Assembly (NCBI RefSeq): GCF_040222955.1
Contig: NZ_JAVKCA010000021.1
Location: 62,001 to 126,000, forward strand
Reading direction: 5' to 3'
Source of the DNA: Marinoscillum sp040222955
GTDB taxonomy: Bacteria > Bacteroidota > Bacteroidia > Cytophagales > Cyclobacteriaceae
Length of the DNA stretch: 64,000 bases
Below are positions 56,639 through 64,000 of this stretch, in pieces; position 1 is the first letter of the stretch; each line of letters starts with the position of its first letter. The translations under genes were made by a program, and so were the position numbers. Below the pieces are notes generated by a model. It saw nothing but the letters and a program-made list of their open reading frames with translations. It had not been told where the DNA came from and ran no database searches.

Positions 56639-57417
56639 CGAATACGCTTTCGCACATCCATCCCGAGGCAAAAATAGCCGAAAACGTAACCATTGAAGCC
56701 TTTTGCTCCATAGCTGCCGATGTGGTGATAGGAGAAGGCACCTGGATTGGCCCCAACTCCACCATCATGGATGGCGCCCGGATAGGAAAAAACTGCCGGA
56801 TATTTCCCGGTGCCGTAATCTCTGCCGAACCCCAGGACCTTAAATACCAGGGCGAACCATCCACCGCCACCATTGGTGACAACACCATCATCAGGGAGTG
56901 TGTTACCATCAATAAAGGAACCAGACTGGATAGAAATGACACCAACATAGGCAGAAGCTGTGTACTCATGGCCTACACACACGTGGCTCATGACTGTGTC
57001 ATCAGGGACCACGTTATTCTGGCCAATGCCGTGCAAATGGCCGGGCACGTACATATTGGGGAATATGCATTCATTGGCGGCACCACGGCCATCCATCAGT
57101 TTGTGAAAATTGGTGCCCACTCGATGATATCCGGTGGTTCGCTGGTAAGAAAAGACGTGCCGCCTTACGTAACGGCCGCCCGCGACCCCCTCTCCTATGC
57201 CGGAGTGAATTCAATCGGTCTCAGAAGGAGGGCTTTTTCCAATGATAAAATCAGGGAAATACAGGATATCTATCGAATCTTCTACCTTAGCGGCCTCAAC
57301 AATACAGAGGCGCTTGATAAAATAAAAATGGAGTTGAACCCTTCTGCCGAGCGAGATGACATCATCAAATTTATTGAAGCGTCTAACCGGGGAATGATGC
57401 GGGGAAATAAAGATTAG
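56635..57417 (+). CDS. lpxA: UDP-N-acetylglucosamine acyltransferase LpxA
   Basis: First step of lipid A synthesis: 3-O-acylation of UDP-GlcNAc. The 260 residues are normal. A left-handed beta-helix is seen as hexapeptide repeats from IHPEAKIAENVTIEAF on, with TIRECVTINKGT, the catalytic His region MAYTHVAHDCVIRDHVILAN and GEYAFIGGTTAIHQFVKIGAHSMISGGSLV. The C-terminal helical domain contains YAGVNSIGLRRRAFS. It follows lpxC-fabZ with an ATGA overlap and precedes an ABC ATPase gene by three bases. Confidence 0.97.
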   Translation: MTNTLSHIHPEAKIAENVTIEAFCSIAADVVIGEGTWIGPNSTIMDGARIGKNCRIFPGAVISAEPQDLKYQGEPSTATIGDNTIIRECVTINKGTRLDRNDTNIGRSCVLMAYTHVAHDCVIRDHVILANAVQMAGHVHIGEYAFIGGTTAIHQFVKIGAHSMISGGSLVRKDVPPYVTAARDPLSYAGVNSIGLRRRAFSNDKIREIQDIYRIFYLSGLNNTEALDKIKMELNPSAERDDIIKFIEASNRGMMRGNKD

Positions 57418-57420
57418 CAG

Positions 57421-58017
57421 ATGAAAATCACGCTCACTGACCTTGGTAAAAAATACAACCGCGAATGGGTTTTCCGACACCTCGATTTTGAGATTAATCC
57501 TGGAGATACCATCGCCATCACCGGTCACAATGGATCGGGCAAATCTACCCTGCTAAAGGTTTTGGGTGGTTATCTTACCCCCTCTCAGGGCAAGGTGACC
57601 TATGGAGACAACCGAGGGGATATACAAACGCAATTTGGTTTTGCGGCGCCCTACCTTAACCTTCTGGAAGAATTCACCCTAAAGGAACACCTGGCTTTTC
57701 ATAGCAAATTCAAAAAAGCGCTGTGTTCACATGAAGAGATGCTCTCACTTAGTCACCTCACAGGTGCTGAGGGTAAGTTGGTCAGGGATTTCTCTTCAGG
57801 AATGAAACAGCGTCTAAGACTGGTGCTGGCTTTTTTTTACGAATCCTCCCTACTCCTGCTAGACGAACCCACTTCCAATCTGGATCAGGATGGCACGGAC
57901 TGGTACCTCTCCATGCTTCAGAAAATATCCAGTGAACAGACCATGATCATCGCTTCCAACCAGCCACAGGAATATGCCGGAGCAAATCACATCATCTCTA
58001 TTGAAAATTTCAAGTAG
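57421..58017 (+). CDS. ABC transporter ATP-binding protein
   Basis: 198 residues, a single nucleotide-binding domain. Walker A is GHNGSGKST with Lys41, the signature is VRDFSSGMKQRLRL, Walker B is LLLLDEPTSNLD and the switch region is IIASNQP (Asn in place of the usual His after IIA-S). No membrane subunit gene is adjacent, so its partner must be elsewhere. The position at the end of the lipid A operon suggests a role in envelope lipid or haem-type export, but this is only context. The lack of the usual H-loop histidine is worth noting. Confidence 0.9.
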   Translation: MKITLTDLGKKYNREWVFRHLDFEINPGDTIAITGHNGSGKSTLLKVLGGYLTPSQGKVTYGDNRGDIQTQFGFAAPYLNLLEEFTLKEHLAFHSKFKKALCSHEEMLSLSHLTGAEGKLVRDFSSGMKQRLRLVLAFFYESSLLLLDEPTSNLDQDGTDWYLSMLQKISSEQTMIIASNQPQEYAGANHIISIENFK

Positions 58018-58169
58018 CAACAATATATGTTACCTCCCTGCGTTTGACTTTAGATATCCAACCTATCCGTTAAGATAATTCTCCAATATTCTTCTGGGTA
58101 AAGTGATATAAAATTCTTATTTTTCAATAATTTGCAACTGTCTTAACTAAATTTGACAAAAATCACTCT

Positions 58170-58655
58170 ATGAAAAGAATCACTCAACTACTAACTGCCT
58201 TAGTATTTTGTTCTTTAATTGTTTTCGTTTCTTGTAAAAAGAAGAAGAAGTCTGAAAAAGACGATCCAAGAGATGCTGTGGGAATGGCACTTTCTAAAAC
58301 GTGGTCTCCTACTTCTGTGACCAAGGATACCGAAAATCGTACCGAGTGGGATGGTTTCACCATTGGATTCACCTACAATTCAGAATCTGACATTGGCGGC
58401 TACTCTGTAAACGGAGTTCCTTCTAACGAAGGTGCCAGCGATGTTTGGGGTTCTGGTTTGAGCTGGACATTTGATGGAGAAGATGAGTCCGCTGACACTG
58501 GTACCATCCTGAGAAGTGATGGCATCACAGTACAAGCTACTCTGGACAATCCGGACGCGCCTACTACGTTAACGCTTTCATTCACCATTACTGACGCCAG
58601 TGCAAGAGCGGCAGGATTTAACGGTGCGTGGATCTTTACCCTAGCGGCAAACTAA
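58170..58655 (+). CDS. Lipoprotein of unknown function
   Basis: 161 residues with a lipoprotein signal (lipobox IVFVSC, Cys about 22) followed by a run of lysines (KKKKKSEKDD), then a beta-rich domain of about 120 residues (LSKTWSPTSVTKDTENRTEWDGFTI to WIFTLAAN). It resembles small Bacteroidota lipoproteins with a lipocalin-like first strand (KTWxxxSV), but no family is certain. A -7-like TAAATTTG lies at 58148-58155, only 14 bases before the start. A hairpin terminator follows at 58680. Confidence 0.65.
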   Translation: MKRITQLLTALVFCSLIVFVSCKKKKKSEKDDPRDAVGMALSKTWSPTSVTKDTENRTEWDGFTIGFTYNSESDIGGYSVNGVPSNEGASDVWGSGLSWTFDGEDESADTGTILRSDGITVQATLDNPDAPTTLTLSFTITDASARAAGFNGAWIFTLAAN

Positions 58656-58679
58656 TTAAAAACATATTCAATATCTTTG

Positions 58680-58709
58680 GGGAGTGGTTTTTGACCATTC
58701 CCTTTTTTT
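58680..58709 (+). terminator. Hairpin terminator abutting the next start codon
   Basis: GGGAGTGG (58680-58687) pairs with CCATTCCC (58695-58702, one G-T pair) around TTTTTGA, followed by TTTTTTT. The T-run ends one base before the ATG at 58710. Confidence 0.8.
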
Positions 58710-59207
58710 ATGCTTTACCAGGATAAATACTTCGATCAGGACAAAAATTCAATACTCAGGGCGGCCCAGGGATTCGTGGAACCTCAGCTCCTGCAGCGTT
58801 GGGTGGAAATCGCCTTTGATAGTTATATGGCCCTGGAAAATCCTATGGGGCTTGTGGATGACTTTATTCTACGGCTCAAAAGCATAGAAAAATACGATAC
58901 CTCCCTACTTGAAGAACTCTACGAAATCCTGGCGGCGATTTATCGCTACGAAAAGGGAAATAATCAGCTGGAAATCATCTGGGATGGCCGTAGCCACTAC
59001 GAAGTTTATGCGGAAAACTGGTCTGAAAACTTTGAAAAATGGGTTCAGCATTTCTGTACACAACCTGAGATCTATCGGGCCATTCTGAAGGCATGCATCC
59101 TGCAGCAAGGCACCAACACCAAATTTCTCTACTATGGGATGCGAAAAATTATATTGGGACACTTCAACCTGCGCATCACCAGAAATAAAACCCTCAAAAC
59201 TGCCTGA
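58710..59207 (+). CDS. Hypothetical protein, all-helical
   Basis: 165 residues without signal peptide or membrane helix, predicted largely alpha-helical (for example LLQRWVEIAFDSYMALENPMGLVDDFILRLKSIEK) and rich in aromatic residues. No family recognised. The start ATG lies directly after the T-run of the preceding terminator, so it depends on readthrough or on a promoter in the hairpin region; a -7-like TATCTTTG is at 58672-58679. It converges with acyP, stops two bases apart. Confidence 0.6.
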   Translation: MLYQDKYFDQDKNSILRAAQGFVEPQLLQRWVEIAFDSYMALENPMGLVDDFILRLKSIEKYDTSLLEELYEILAAIYRYEKGNNQLEIIWDGRSHYEVYAENWSENFEKWVQHFCTQPEIYRAILKACILQQGTNTKFLYYGMRKIILGHFNLRITRNKTLKTA

Positions 59208-59209
59208 TA

Positions 59210-59479
59210 TCAGCGTTGTCTGATCTCGAATGAAGGATAATCCTCATCAGGAGCTTCCCATGACTCCACCCGGTTAACTACTGCAAACTGCGGACCCTCT
59301 TTACACCATTCGATTAGTTCTGCCAGTTTTCCGGCATCCCCCTCTGCATGAATCAAGACGGAACCTTCCACCTCGTTCTGCACCCAGCCTTTCAATCTCA
59401 GATCGTCTGCATGATTCTTGGTAGAAGCTCTGAAAAACACTCCCTGCACCTTTCCATAACACCTGATTTCTAAAGCCAT
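59210..59479 (-). CDS. acyP: Acylphosphatase
   Basis: Hydrolyses carboxyl-phosphate bonds such as acetyl phosphate or 1,3-bisphosphoglycerate. The 89 residues are the usual length. The phosphate-binding loop is YGKVQGVFFRAST with Arg17, and the catalytic Asn35 is in LKGWVQNEVEGS; both are present, so it should be active. Its start is four bases downstream of deoC, in one operon. Confidence 0.94.
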   Translation of the reverse strand: MALEIRCYGKVQGVFFRASTKNHADDLRLKGWVQNEVEGSVLIHAEGDAGKLAELIEWCKEGPQFAVVNRVESWEAPDEDYPSFEIRQR

Positions 59480-59483
59480 GAGA

Positions 59484-60134
59484 TTACGTCATTAAAATAT
59501 TCCTGGCACTGGAGGTGCCAATTCTATCTGCTCCTGCTTCTAAAAGGTCCTCAACCTGAGCCTTTGTCTTGATGCCTGCTGAAGCCTTAATACCCACGCT
59601 GGAGGGGAGCGTAGCCCTCAAAAGGCTGATGTGCTCCACAGTAGCCTCACCGCCGCGGGCAAAGCCGGTAGAGGTCTTCACAAAATCCACTCCTGCATCG
59701 GCACAAAGTCTTGCGGCCTTACAGATTTCCTCATCACTCAGGTAAGCCACCTCGATGATCACCTTGAGTAATGCCTCGTGTTCATGCGCTAATTTGGACA
59801 TCCTGGCAAACTCCACTTTGGGCCAGGGCATTCCATCTTTGAATGCTGAAATATTCATGACCAGATCAAGCTCATTAGCGCCATCTCTCAGTGCCAGGCG
59901 TGCCTCTTCCACTTTGGTTTCGGTCATCTGATAGCCCAGGGGGAACCCTATGACGGTCACCAGTTGCAGATCGGCAGTGGCAATTTCGCGGGATGCCCGC
60001 TTCACCCAGAAGGGCGGTACACACACTCCCAAAACCTGTAAATCTTTAGCCTCACTCACCAAAAAATCCACATCCTTCCCAGTCATTTGCGGATTGAGAT
60101 TGGTGGATTCTATAAATCGGGCCAGTGGGTTCAT
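59484..60134 (-). CDS. deoC: Deoxyribose-phosphate aldolase
   Basis: Cleaves 2-deoxyribose 5-phosphate to glyceraldehyde 3-phosphate and acetaldehyde in deoxynucleoside breakdown. 216 residues, a TIM barrel of normal length. The Schiff-base lysine is Lys153 in GVDFVKTSTGFARGG; the proton-relay region is NELDLVMNISAFKDG, and the second conserved lysine is in GIKASAGIKT. It lies between a small lipoprotein gene (12 bases upstream) and acyP (4 bases downstream). Confidence 0.95.
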   Translation of the reverse strand: MNPLARFIESTNLNPQMTGKDVDFLVSEAKDLQVLGVCVPPFWVKRASREIATADLQLVTVIGFPLGYQMTETKVEEARLALRDGANELDLVMNISAFKDGMPWPKVEFARMSKLAHEHEALLKVIIEVAYLSDEEICKAARLCADAGVDFVKTSTGFARGGEATVEHISLLRATLPSSVGIKASAGIKTKAQVEDLLEAGADRIGTSSARNILMT

Positions 60135-60146
60135 GTTGTGATCAGC

Positions 60147-60515
60147 TTAGTGTGTCAATCCGCATTCCTTACAGAATTTCTTCTTGCCATTCGGGCGTTT
60201 TTTCGGAGGTTTCTTGTGTCCAAAATAGAGTGGATCAGCATACTGCGGCTTGGACGCTTTCTTCTCCATCTTCGCCTTTTTTCGTGTGGTGTTGGCTATG
60301 CGCTTTCTGAATTCTGCGATCTCCTCCTCTCCTGTGAGCTGACGATCTTTCTTTTTAAATACCTTGAAAAGAAAAAACGCCTTTTTCTCCTTCTTAGTAG
60401 ACTGATACCTGGCAGAAGGAGGCCTGGGAGCACTCACATCCCGGGTGGACTGGCCAGAGCCGCATACCACCAAACCAAAAACGAAAAACGAAAAAATTAC
60501 TACTTTATAAATCAT
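60147..60515 (-). CDS. Small basic lipoprotein, unknown
   Basis: 122 residues from MIYKVVIFSFFVFGLVVCGSGQS, a lipoprotein-type signal peptide (Cys about 18); an in-frame start 26 codons upstream lies in the hppD end and would bury the signal. The mature part is very Lys-rich and ends with a motif PPKKRPNGKKKFCKECGLTH. The CxxC near the C-terminus may bind zinc or haem, but no family is certain. It sits between hppD and deoC on the same strand and may be co-transcribed with them. Confidence 0.6.
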   Translation of the reverse strand: MIYKVVIFSFFVFGLVVCGSGQSTRDVSAPRPPSARYQSTKKEKKAFFLFKVFKKKDRQLTGEEEIAEFRKRIANTTRKKAKMEKKASKPQYADPLYFGHKKPPKKRPNGKKKFCKECGLTH

Positions 60516-60564
60516 ACACCAATTGGGGTCTTTCCGCTCAAAACGAAAAAACCCCACTATATTA

Positions 60565-61668
60565 TTATAATGTTCCTCTGATTTCCTGCTCACGCTCTAT
60601 CGCTTCGAACAAGGCTTTGAAGTTTCCTTTGCCAAAAGACTTGGCCCCTTTTCTCTGAATGATTTCGAAAAACATGGTTGGCCTGGGCTCAATTGGCTTG
60701 GTGAAAATCTGGAGCAGGTAGCCTTCATCGTCCCTGTCCACGAGTATTCCCAGATCGCGTAGCGGGCTCAGGTCCTCGTCTATTTCCCCCACTCTATCCA
60801 GCAAGTCATCGTAATACATTGCAGGAACTCTCAAGAACTCCACGCCCCTGTCTCTTAGTGCCGTCACTGTCTCAATGATATTGTCAGTAGCCACCGCGAT
60901 GTGCTGAATACCAGACCCTTCATAAAAATCAAGGTATTCTTCAATCTGAGACTTCTTCTTACCCTCTGCAGGCTCATTGATCGGGAACTTAATCCGGCCA
61001 TTTCCATTGCTCATCACCTTACTCATGAGGGCGGTATATTCTGTGGAGATGTCCTTATCGTCGAACGATACCAGCTGAGAAAACCCCATCACATCCGCAT
61101 AAAATTTCACCCAGGTGTTCATCTCTCCCCAGCCCACATTGCCTACCATATGGTCTACATATTTCAGGCCAATAGCGGATGGTTCGTACGCTGTCTTCCA
61201 CTCCACATAACCAGGAAGAAAAACTCCCTTATAATTCTTTCTTTCCACAAACATGTGAACGGTTTCGCCATAGGTATATATTCCGGCTTTCACCACCTCA
61301 CCGTGCTCATCCTTTTCCACCACTGGTTCCATGTAGGACTTGGCACCTCTGGCAGTGGTTTCCTCGTAAGATTTGCGGGCATCATCTACCCACAGGGCTA
61401 CAATTTTCACACCATCACCATGCTGATCAATATGCCGACCGATATCAGTGCCTGATTTCAGAGGTGAGGTAAGCACCAATCGGATTTTATCCTGCACCAG
61501 CACATAGGATTCCCGGTCCTTCAGCCCTGTTTGCAGGCCTGCATAGGCAAGGTCCTGAAAGCCAAAGGCGGTCTTATAGTAATGAGCTGCCTGCTTACAA
61601 TTACCGACATAGATTTCAAGATAGTCCGTGCCATTGATTGGTAAAAAATCTGTTTCGTTTGGGGTCAT
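60565..61668 (-). CDS. hppD: 4-hydroxyphenylpyruvate dioxygenase
   Basis: Converts 4-hydroxyphenylpyruvate to homogentisate in tyrosine breakdown. 367 residues from MTPNETDFLPING; ATG at 61695 (nine codons earlier) is also possible. Two vicinal-oxygen-chelate halves are visible: DYLEIYVGNCKQAAHYYKTAFGFQ first, then YVDHMVGNVGWGEMNTW. The iron ligands are His in the latter, His in SGIQHIAVATDNI and Glu in PTMFFEIIQRKG near the C-terminus. A promoter at 61716-61746 fits the later start, with a leader of about 40 bases. Fumarylacetoacetase of the same pathway is encoded at 37187-38458. Confidence 0.96.
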   Translation of the reverse strand: MTPNETDFLPINGTDYLEIYVGNCKQAAHYYKTAFGFQDLAYAGLQTGLKDRESYVLVQDKIRLVLTSPLKSGTDIGRHIDQHGDGVKIVALWVDDARKSYEETTARGAKSYMEPVVEKDEHGEVVKAGIYTYGETVHMFVERKNYKGVFLPGYVEWKTAYEPSAIGLKYVDHMVGNVGWGEMNTWVKFYADVMGFSQLVSFDDKDISTEYTALMSKVMSNGNGRIKFPINEPAEGKKKSQIEEYLDFYEGSGIQHIAVATDNIIETVTALRDRGVEFLRVPAMYYDDLLDRVGEIDEDLSPLRDLGILVDRDDEGYLLQIFTKPIEPRPTMFFEIIQRKGAKSFGKGNFKALFEAIEREQEIRGTL

Positions 61669-61715
61669 TTTGTTTTGGGTTAATGTTCTTTCCATCACAT
61701 TGCGTCTTTTTCTTA

Positions 61716-61746
61716 CGAAGTTAGCTGGATTAGGGCGCTAATTCAA
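61716..61746 (-). promoter_or_regulatory. Bacteroidota-type promoter of hppD
   Basis: On the minus strand TTG (61746-61744), 20 bases, then TAACTTCG (61723-61716). Spacing and the TTCG ending equal the two peptidase promoters at 18494 and 20562. Confidence 0.6.
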
Positions 61747-61829
61747 ACGAATGGAGGTTAGGTTTTGTGACATCAAAACTTCTAAAGGGCAATTAAATTG
61801 GGCATATTTACGTTTCAGAAAGACTACCC

Positions 61830-62408
61830 ATGAAGCTATTCTCAATTCTCATTTTACTAACCATTTCCACTCCACTGCTCGCGCAATCTCCTGTAGAAAG
61901 TCAGATGTACGCCAAAATGGATCAGGCCGCCGAACTGATGGAGCAAGGTAAATATGAAGAGGCCAATGAGGTATACCTGTACGTACTCAAACATATGACG
62001 GCCCTCCCATCAGACCTGGCATTTTATTTTGGGAAAAACAGCTTCCATCTGGATAAATACAAACAAAGCATCAACTGGCTCAATAAATATATCCAGCTCA
62101 AGGGCACACAGGGTCGGTTTTATGATGAAGCTGTGAAATACCTCCAGTTATCAGAAGAGGAATACCTGAAAATAGCCCAACAAAATACTGCTGAGCTGAA
62201 GTCTGACCTGAGCGGTGAGGACTATGACTGTGGGGGGTTAGAAAAGATGATCTGTCCGGTTTGCAGAGGTCAGGGTGTAGTGATCAAGCAAGGTCCTTTT
62301 GACCTGATCTACAAAACCTGCCCCTACTCGGCAGGTGAGCCTTATCTCACCTGCGAGGAGTACAATCTCTTTATGAAGGGTCAGCTGGAGCCGAAAGACA
62401 GTAATTAA
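61830..62408 (+). CDS. Secreted TPR-like protein with Cys-rich C-terminus
   Basis: 192 residues with a signal peptide (about 1-19, ending PLLAQ). A helical part (about 27-115) looks like two TPR-type repeats (MDQAAELMEQGKYEEANEVYLYVLK; DLAFYFGKNSFHLDKYKQSINWLNKYI). The C-terminal 60 residues hold six cysteines in CGG, MICPVCRGQGVV, KTCPYS and LTCEEYN. CPVCRGQG is the DnaJ-type CxxCxGxG zinc element, unusual in an exported protein. Role unknown; it may be a periplasmic assembly or redox factor. Its stop directly touches the stop of the convergent gene. Confidence 0.65.
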   Translation: MKLFSILILLTISTPLLAQSPVESQMYAKMDQAAELMEQGKYEEANEVYLYVLKHMTALPSDLAFYFGKNSFHLDKYKQSINWLNKYIQLKGTQGRFYDEAVKYLQLSEEEYLKIAQQNTAELKSDLSGEDYDCGGLEKMICPVCRGQGVVIKQGPFDLIYKTCPYSAGEPYLTCEEYNLFMKGQLEPKDSN

Positions 62409-63383
62409 TTACCAACCCAGGACATATCCAAAAATGAGTGGAGCGACAATGGTCGCATCTGACTCCACAATGAACTTTGGGGTATCAATATCCAGTTTTC
62501 CCCAGGTAATTTTCTCATTGGGAACCGCCCCACTGTACGAACCGTAGCTCGTGGTAGAGTCTGAAATCTGACAGAAATAGCTCCAGAAAGGCACATCAGT
62601 TTTCTCCAAATCCTGATAAAGCATCGGCACCACACAAATCGGAAAATCGCCGGCTATGCCACCACCGATCTGAAAGAATCCAATGCCTTCTGTGCCTGCA
62701 TTCTCCAGGTACCAGTCTGCCAGGTAGGTCATGTACTCTATTCCGGATTTCATGGTGCGCGGGTTCAACTCACCCTTCACACAGTAAGAAGCGAAAATAT
62801 TCCCCATAGTGGAGTCTTCCCAGCCCGGAACTACCATAGGAAGGTTTCTATCCTTGGCAGCGATCATCCAGCTGTTCTTAGGATCGATTTCATGGTATTC
62901 ATCCAGCATGCCCGAATCCAGCAGTTTGTACATAAACTCATGCGGGAAGTATCGCTCTCCCTTCGCCTCGGCATCCTTCCATATCTTCACAATATGTTGT
63001 TGAATCCTCCTGAAAGCCTCTTCCTCAGGAATACAGGTGTCAGTCACCCGGTTGAGGCCCTGATCCAGCAACTCACGCTCCTGCTCCGGAGTGAGGTCTC
63101 TATAATTAGGAATTCTTTTATAATGGCTGTGAGCCACCAGGTTCATAATATCCTCCTCCAGGTTAGCACCTGTACAGGAGATGATTTGAACCTTATCCTG
63201 TCTGATCATTTCCGAAAGGGAAATCCCCAGCTCACCAGTACTCATGGCTCCGGCCAGGGAGATCAGCATTTTCTTTCCACTTTCCAGGTGTTGTTTATAA
63301 CCTTTGGCTGCATCGTGCAGGGCTGCCGAATTAAAATGAAGAAAATGCTTTTCAATAAATGAGGTAATTGGTTTATCAGACAT
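62409..63383 (-). CDS. Deoxyhypusine synthase-like enzyme
   Basis: 324 residues from MSDKPITSFIEKHF; a longer in-frame start 56 codons upstream lies in untranslated sequence rich in unrelated residues and is rejected. The fold of deoxyhypusine synthase is visible: SLAGAMSTGELGISLSEMI for NAD binding, SCTGANLEEDI, VVPGWEDSTMGN, GIGFFQIGGGIAGDFP and the end with Lys296 in ITWGKLDIDT, which aligns with the lysine that carries the aminobutyl group in the eukaryotic enzyme. Bacteria lack eIF5A, so the product is more likely homospermidine or another polyamine. A -7-like TATTTTTG lies at 63416-63409 on the coding strand. Confidence 0.85.
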   Translation of the reverse strand: MSDKPITSFIEKHFLHFNSAALHDAAKGYKQHLESGKKMLISLAGAMSTGELGISLSEMIRQDKVQIISCTGANLEEDIMNLVAHSHYKRIPNYRDLTPEQERELLDQGLNRVTDTCIPEEEAFRRIQQHIVKIWKDAEAKGERYFPHEFMYKLLDSGMLDEYHEIDPKNSWMIAAKDRNLPMVVPGWEDSTMGNIFASYCVKGELNPRTMKSGIEYMTYLADWYLENAGTEGIGFFQIGGGIAGDFPICVVPMLYQDLEKTDVPFWSYFCQISDSTTSYGSYSGAVPNEKITWGKLDIDTPKFIVESDATIVAPLIFGYVLGW

Positions 63384-63530
63384 ACTTGGGTTCTTTTTTG
63401 ATTGGGTGCAAAAATAGTGCGGGCAGCTCAAACGATAAATTTTATATCGACTTTTGCCCTTTGCGGACCAAAAATAAAAAGAACGCCACAAAACCGTATT
63501 CAGCATGTTGACCAGCTTTGACATAAACAG

Positions 63531-63560
63531 TAAAAAAAATCCGGGAACCACCCCGGATTT
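63531..63560 (-). terminator. Terminator of the GH3 glycosidase gene
   Basis: On the minus strand AAATCCGGG (63560-63552) pairs with CCCGGATTT (63545-63537) around GTGGTT, followed by a T-run (to 63532). Confidence 0.85.
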
Positions 63561-63591
63561 ATTCTAACCTAAAACTACTAAACCAAAAAAA

Positions 63592-64000
63592 TTACTCTAC
63601 TGAGAAAGACACCGTCCCTCTCAAATCTCTTGAAGAAGTGCCGGATGCCACGTAATAGCTACCTGGCTCCACAGACCAATCTTTTGCTTTCACGTCATAG
63701 AAAGCCAGCTCCCTGACCGGGATTTCTATGGATATGACCTTTTCTTCACCTGCTTTCAGGGCAATTTTACCAAACCCTTTGAGCTCTCTGGCGGCACGCT
63801 GAATGGCTGATTCAGGCTTACTGGTATACAGCTGAATGGTTTCCTTACCATCCACAGCCCCGGTATTTTTTACTTTCAGAGATACTTGGATGATCTCATC
63901 GAGAGCGTATGAAGATTTGTCTGTTTTTAAATCCGAATATTCAAAACTGGTGTAGGACAATCCATAACCAAATGGATAAAAGGGCTCAACGTCATGGGTA
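63592..64000 (-). CDS. C-terminal part of family 3 glycoside hydrolase (beta-glucosidase type, partial)
   Basis: The frame is open to the window edge, so only about 136 residues are visible. They form the fibronectin type III-like domain that ends many GH3 enzymes. The hallmark PFGYGLSYTSFEYSDL is read across 63990-63925, followed by VKNTGAVDGKETIQLYTSKPES, RELKGFGKIALKAGEEK and WSVEPGSYYVASGTSS. The catalytic domains lie outside the window. GH3 enzymes with this domain are mostly periplasmic beta-glucosidases or xylosidases. A clear terminator follows. Confidence 0.9.
   Translation of the reverse strand, partial: THDVEPFYPFGYGLSYTSFEYSDLKTDKSSYALDEIIQVSLKVKNTGAVDGKETIQLYTSKPESAIQRAARELKGFGKIALKAGEEKVISIEIPVRELAFYDVKAKDWSVEPGSYYVASGTSSRDLRGTVSFSVE

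Noticed and set aside
63384..63551. Longer start for the deoxyhypusine synthase-like protein
   Set aside because: The added residues are unlike the family, and a plausible -7 element lies in this stretch just before the chosen ATG.

Overview
The window is chromosomal DNA of a member of the Bacteroidota, most likely a marine or soil Cytophagales relative (Flammeovirga/Reichenbachiella/Fulvivirga-like). The lineage is inferred from several signs. There is a PorP/SprF-like protein next to a 2000-residue SprB-repeat protein with a gliding-motility C-terminal domain, and a second giant protein with a type A type IX secretion (T9SS) sorting tail. The T9SS regulator PorX and a fused LpxC-FabZ gene are present. 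Promoters fit the Bacteroidota form (TTG, 20 nt, TAnnTTyG), and Shine-Dalgarno sequences are largely absent. No rRNA, tRNA, CRISPR array, phage or complete insertion sequence was seen.

Layout. 1-3.2 kb: the end of an NYN/OST-HTH protein, a four-helix membrane protein and katG. 3.5-8.1 kb: a short FG-GAP protein, then an operon of a formylglycine-generating-enzyme-like protein, an ECF sigma factor and its probable anti-sigma factor, then glutaminase. 8.3-18.3 kb: pyruvate carboxylase, a complete RND efflux operon (adaptor, pump, outer-membrane channel) and a small secreted protein. 18.5-23.5 kb: two secreted or periplasmic metallopeptidases (M14 and M16) behind almost identical promoters. 23.5-29 kb: an A+T-richer accessory stretch with a GIY-YIG-type protein, a RelE-type toxin-antitoxin pair, a prolyl-oligopeptidase, a lipoprotein and an antitoxin with a truncated PIN toxin. 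It is studded with four copies of a palindromic repeat. 29-36 kb: the SprB-like adhesin and its SprF-like partner.

36-42.6 kb: fumarylacetoacetase with a flavin-reductase-like protein, an MFS transporter and valyl-tRNA synthetase. 42.6-49.7 kb: a hybrid histidine kinase with an AraC output domain, followed by a 1581-residue secreted protein built from two seven-repeat FG-GAP blocks and seven 80-residue repeats. 49.7-52.9 kb: a porX-tsaE-alanine dehydrogenase operon. 52.9-58 kb: a lipid A operon (HD protein, lpxD, lpxC-fabZ, lpxA, ABC ATPase). 58-64 kb: a lipoprotein, a probable hppD-lipoprotein-deoC-acyP run, a secreted Cys-rich protein, a deoxyhypusine-synthase-like enzyme and the end of a GH3 glycosidase.

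How the parts relate. The surface-protein theme dominates: PorX controls T9SS, and two very large T9SS clients lie in the same window, one with its SprF partner and one beside a dedicated hybrid sensor. HppD and fumarylacetoacetase supply two steps of tyrosine breakdown from separate loci. The best leads are the higher-order repeat structure of the two giant proteins, a candidate AraC-type operator in front of the second, the palindromic repeats that truncate a toxin gene and carry a copy of an adhesin gene's last codons, and the paired peptidase promoters.
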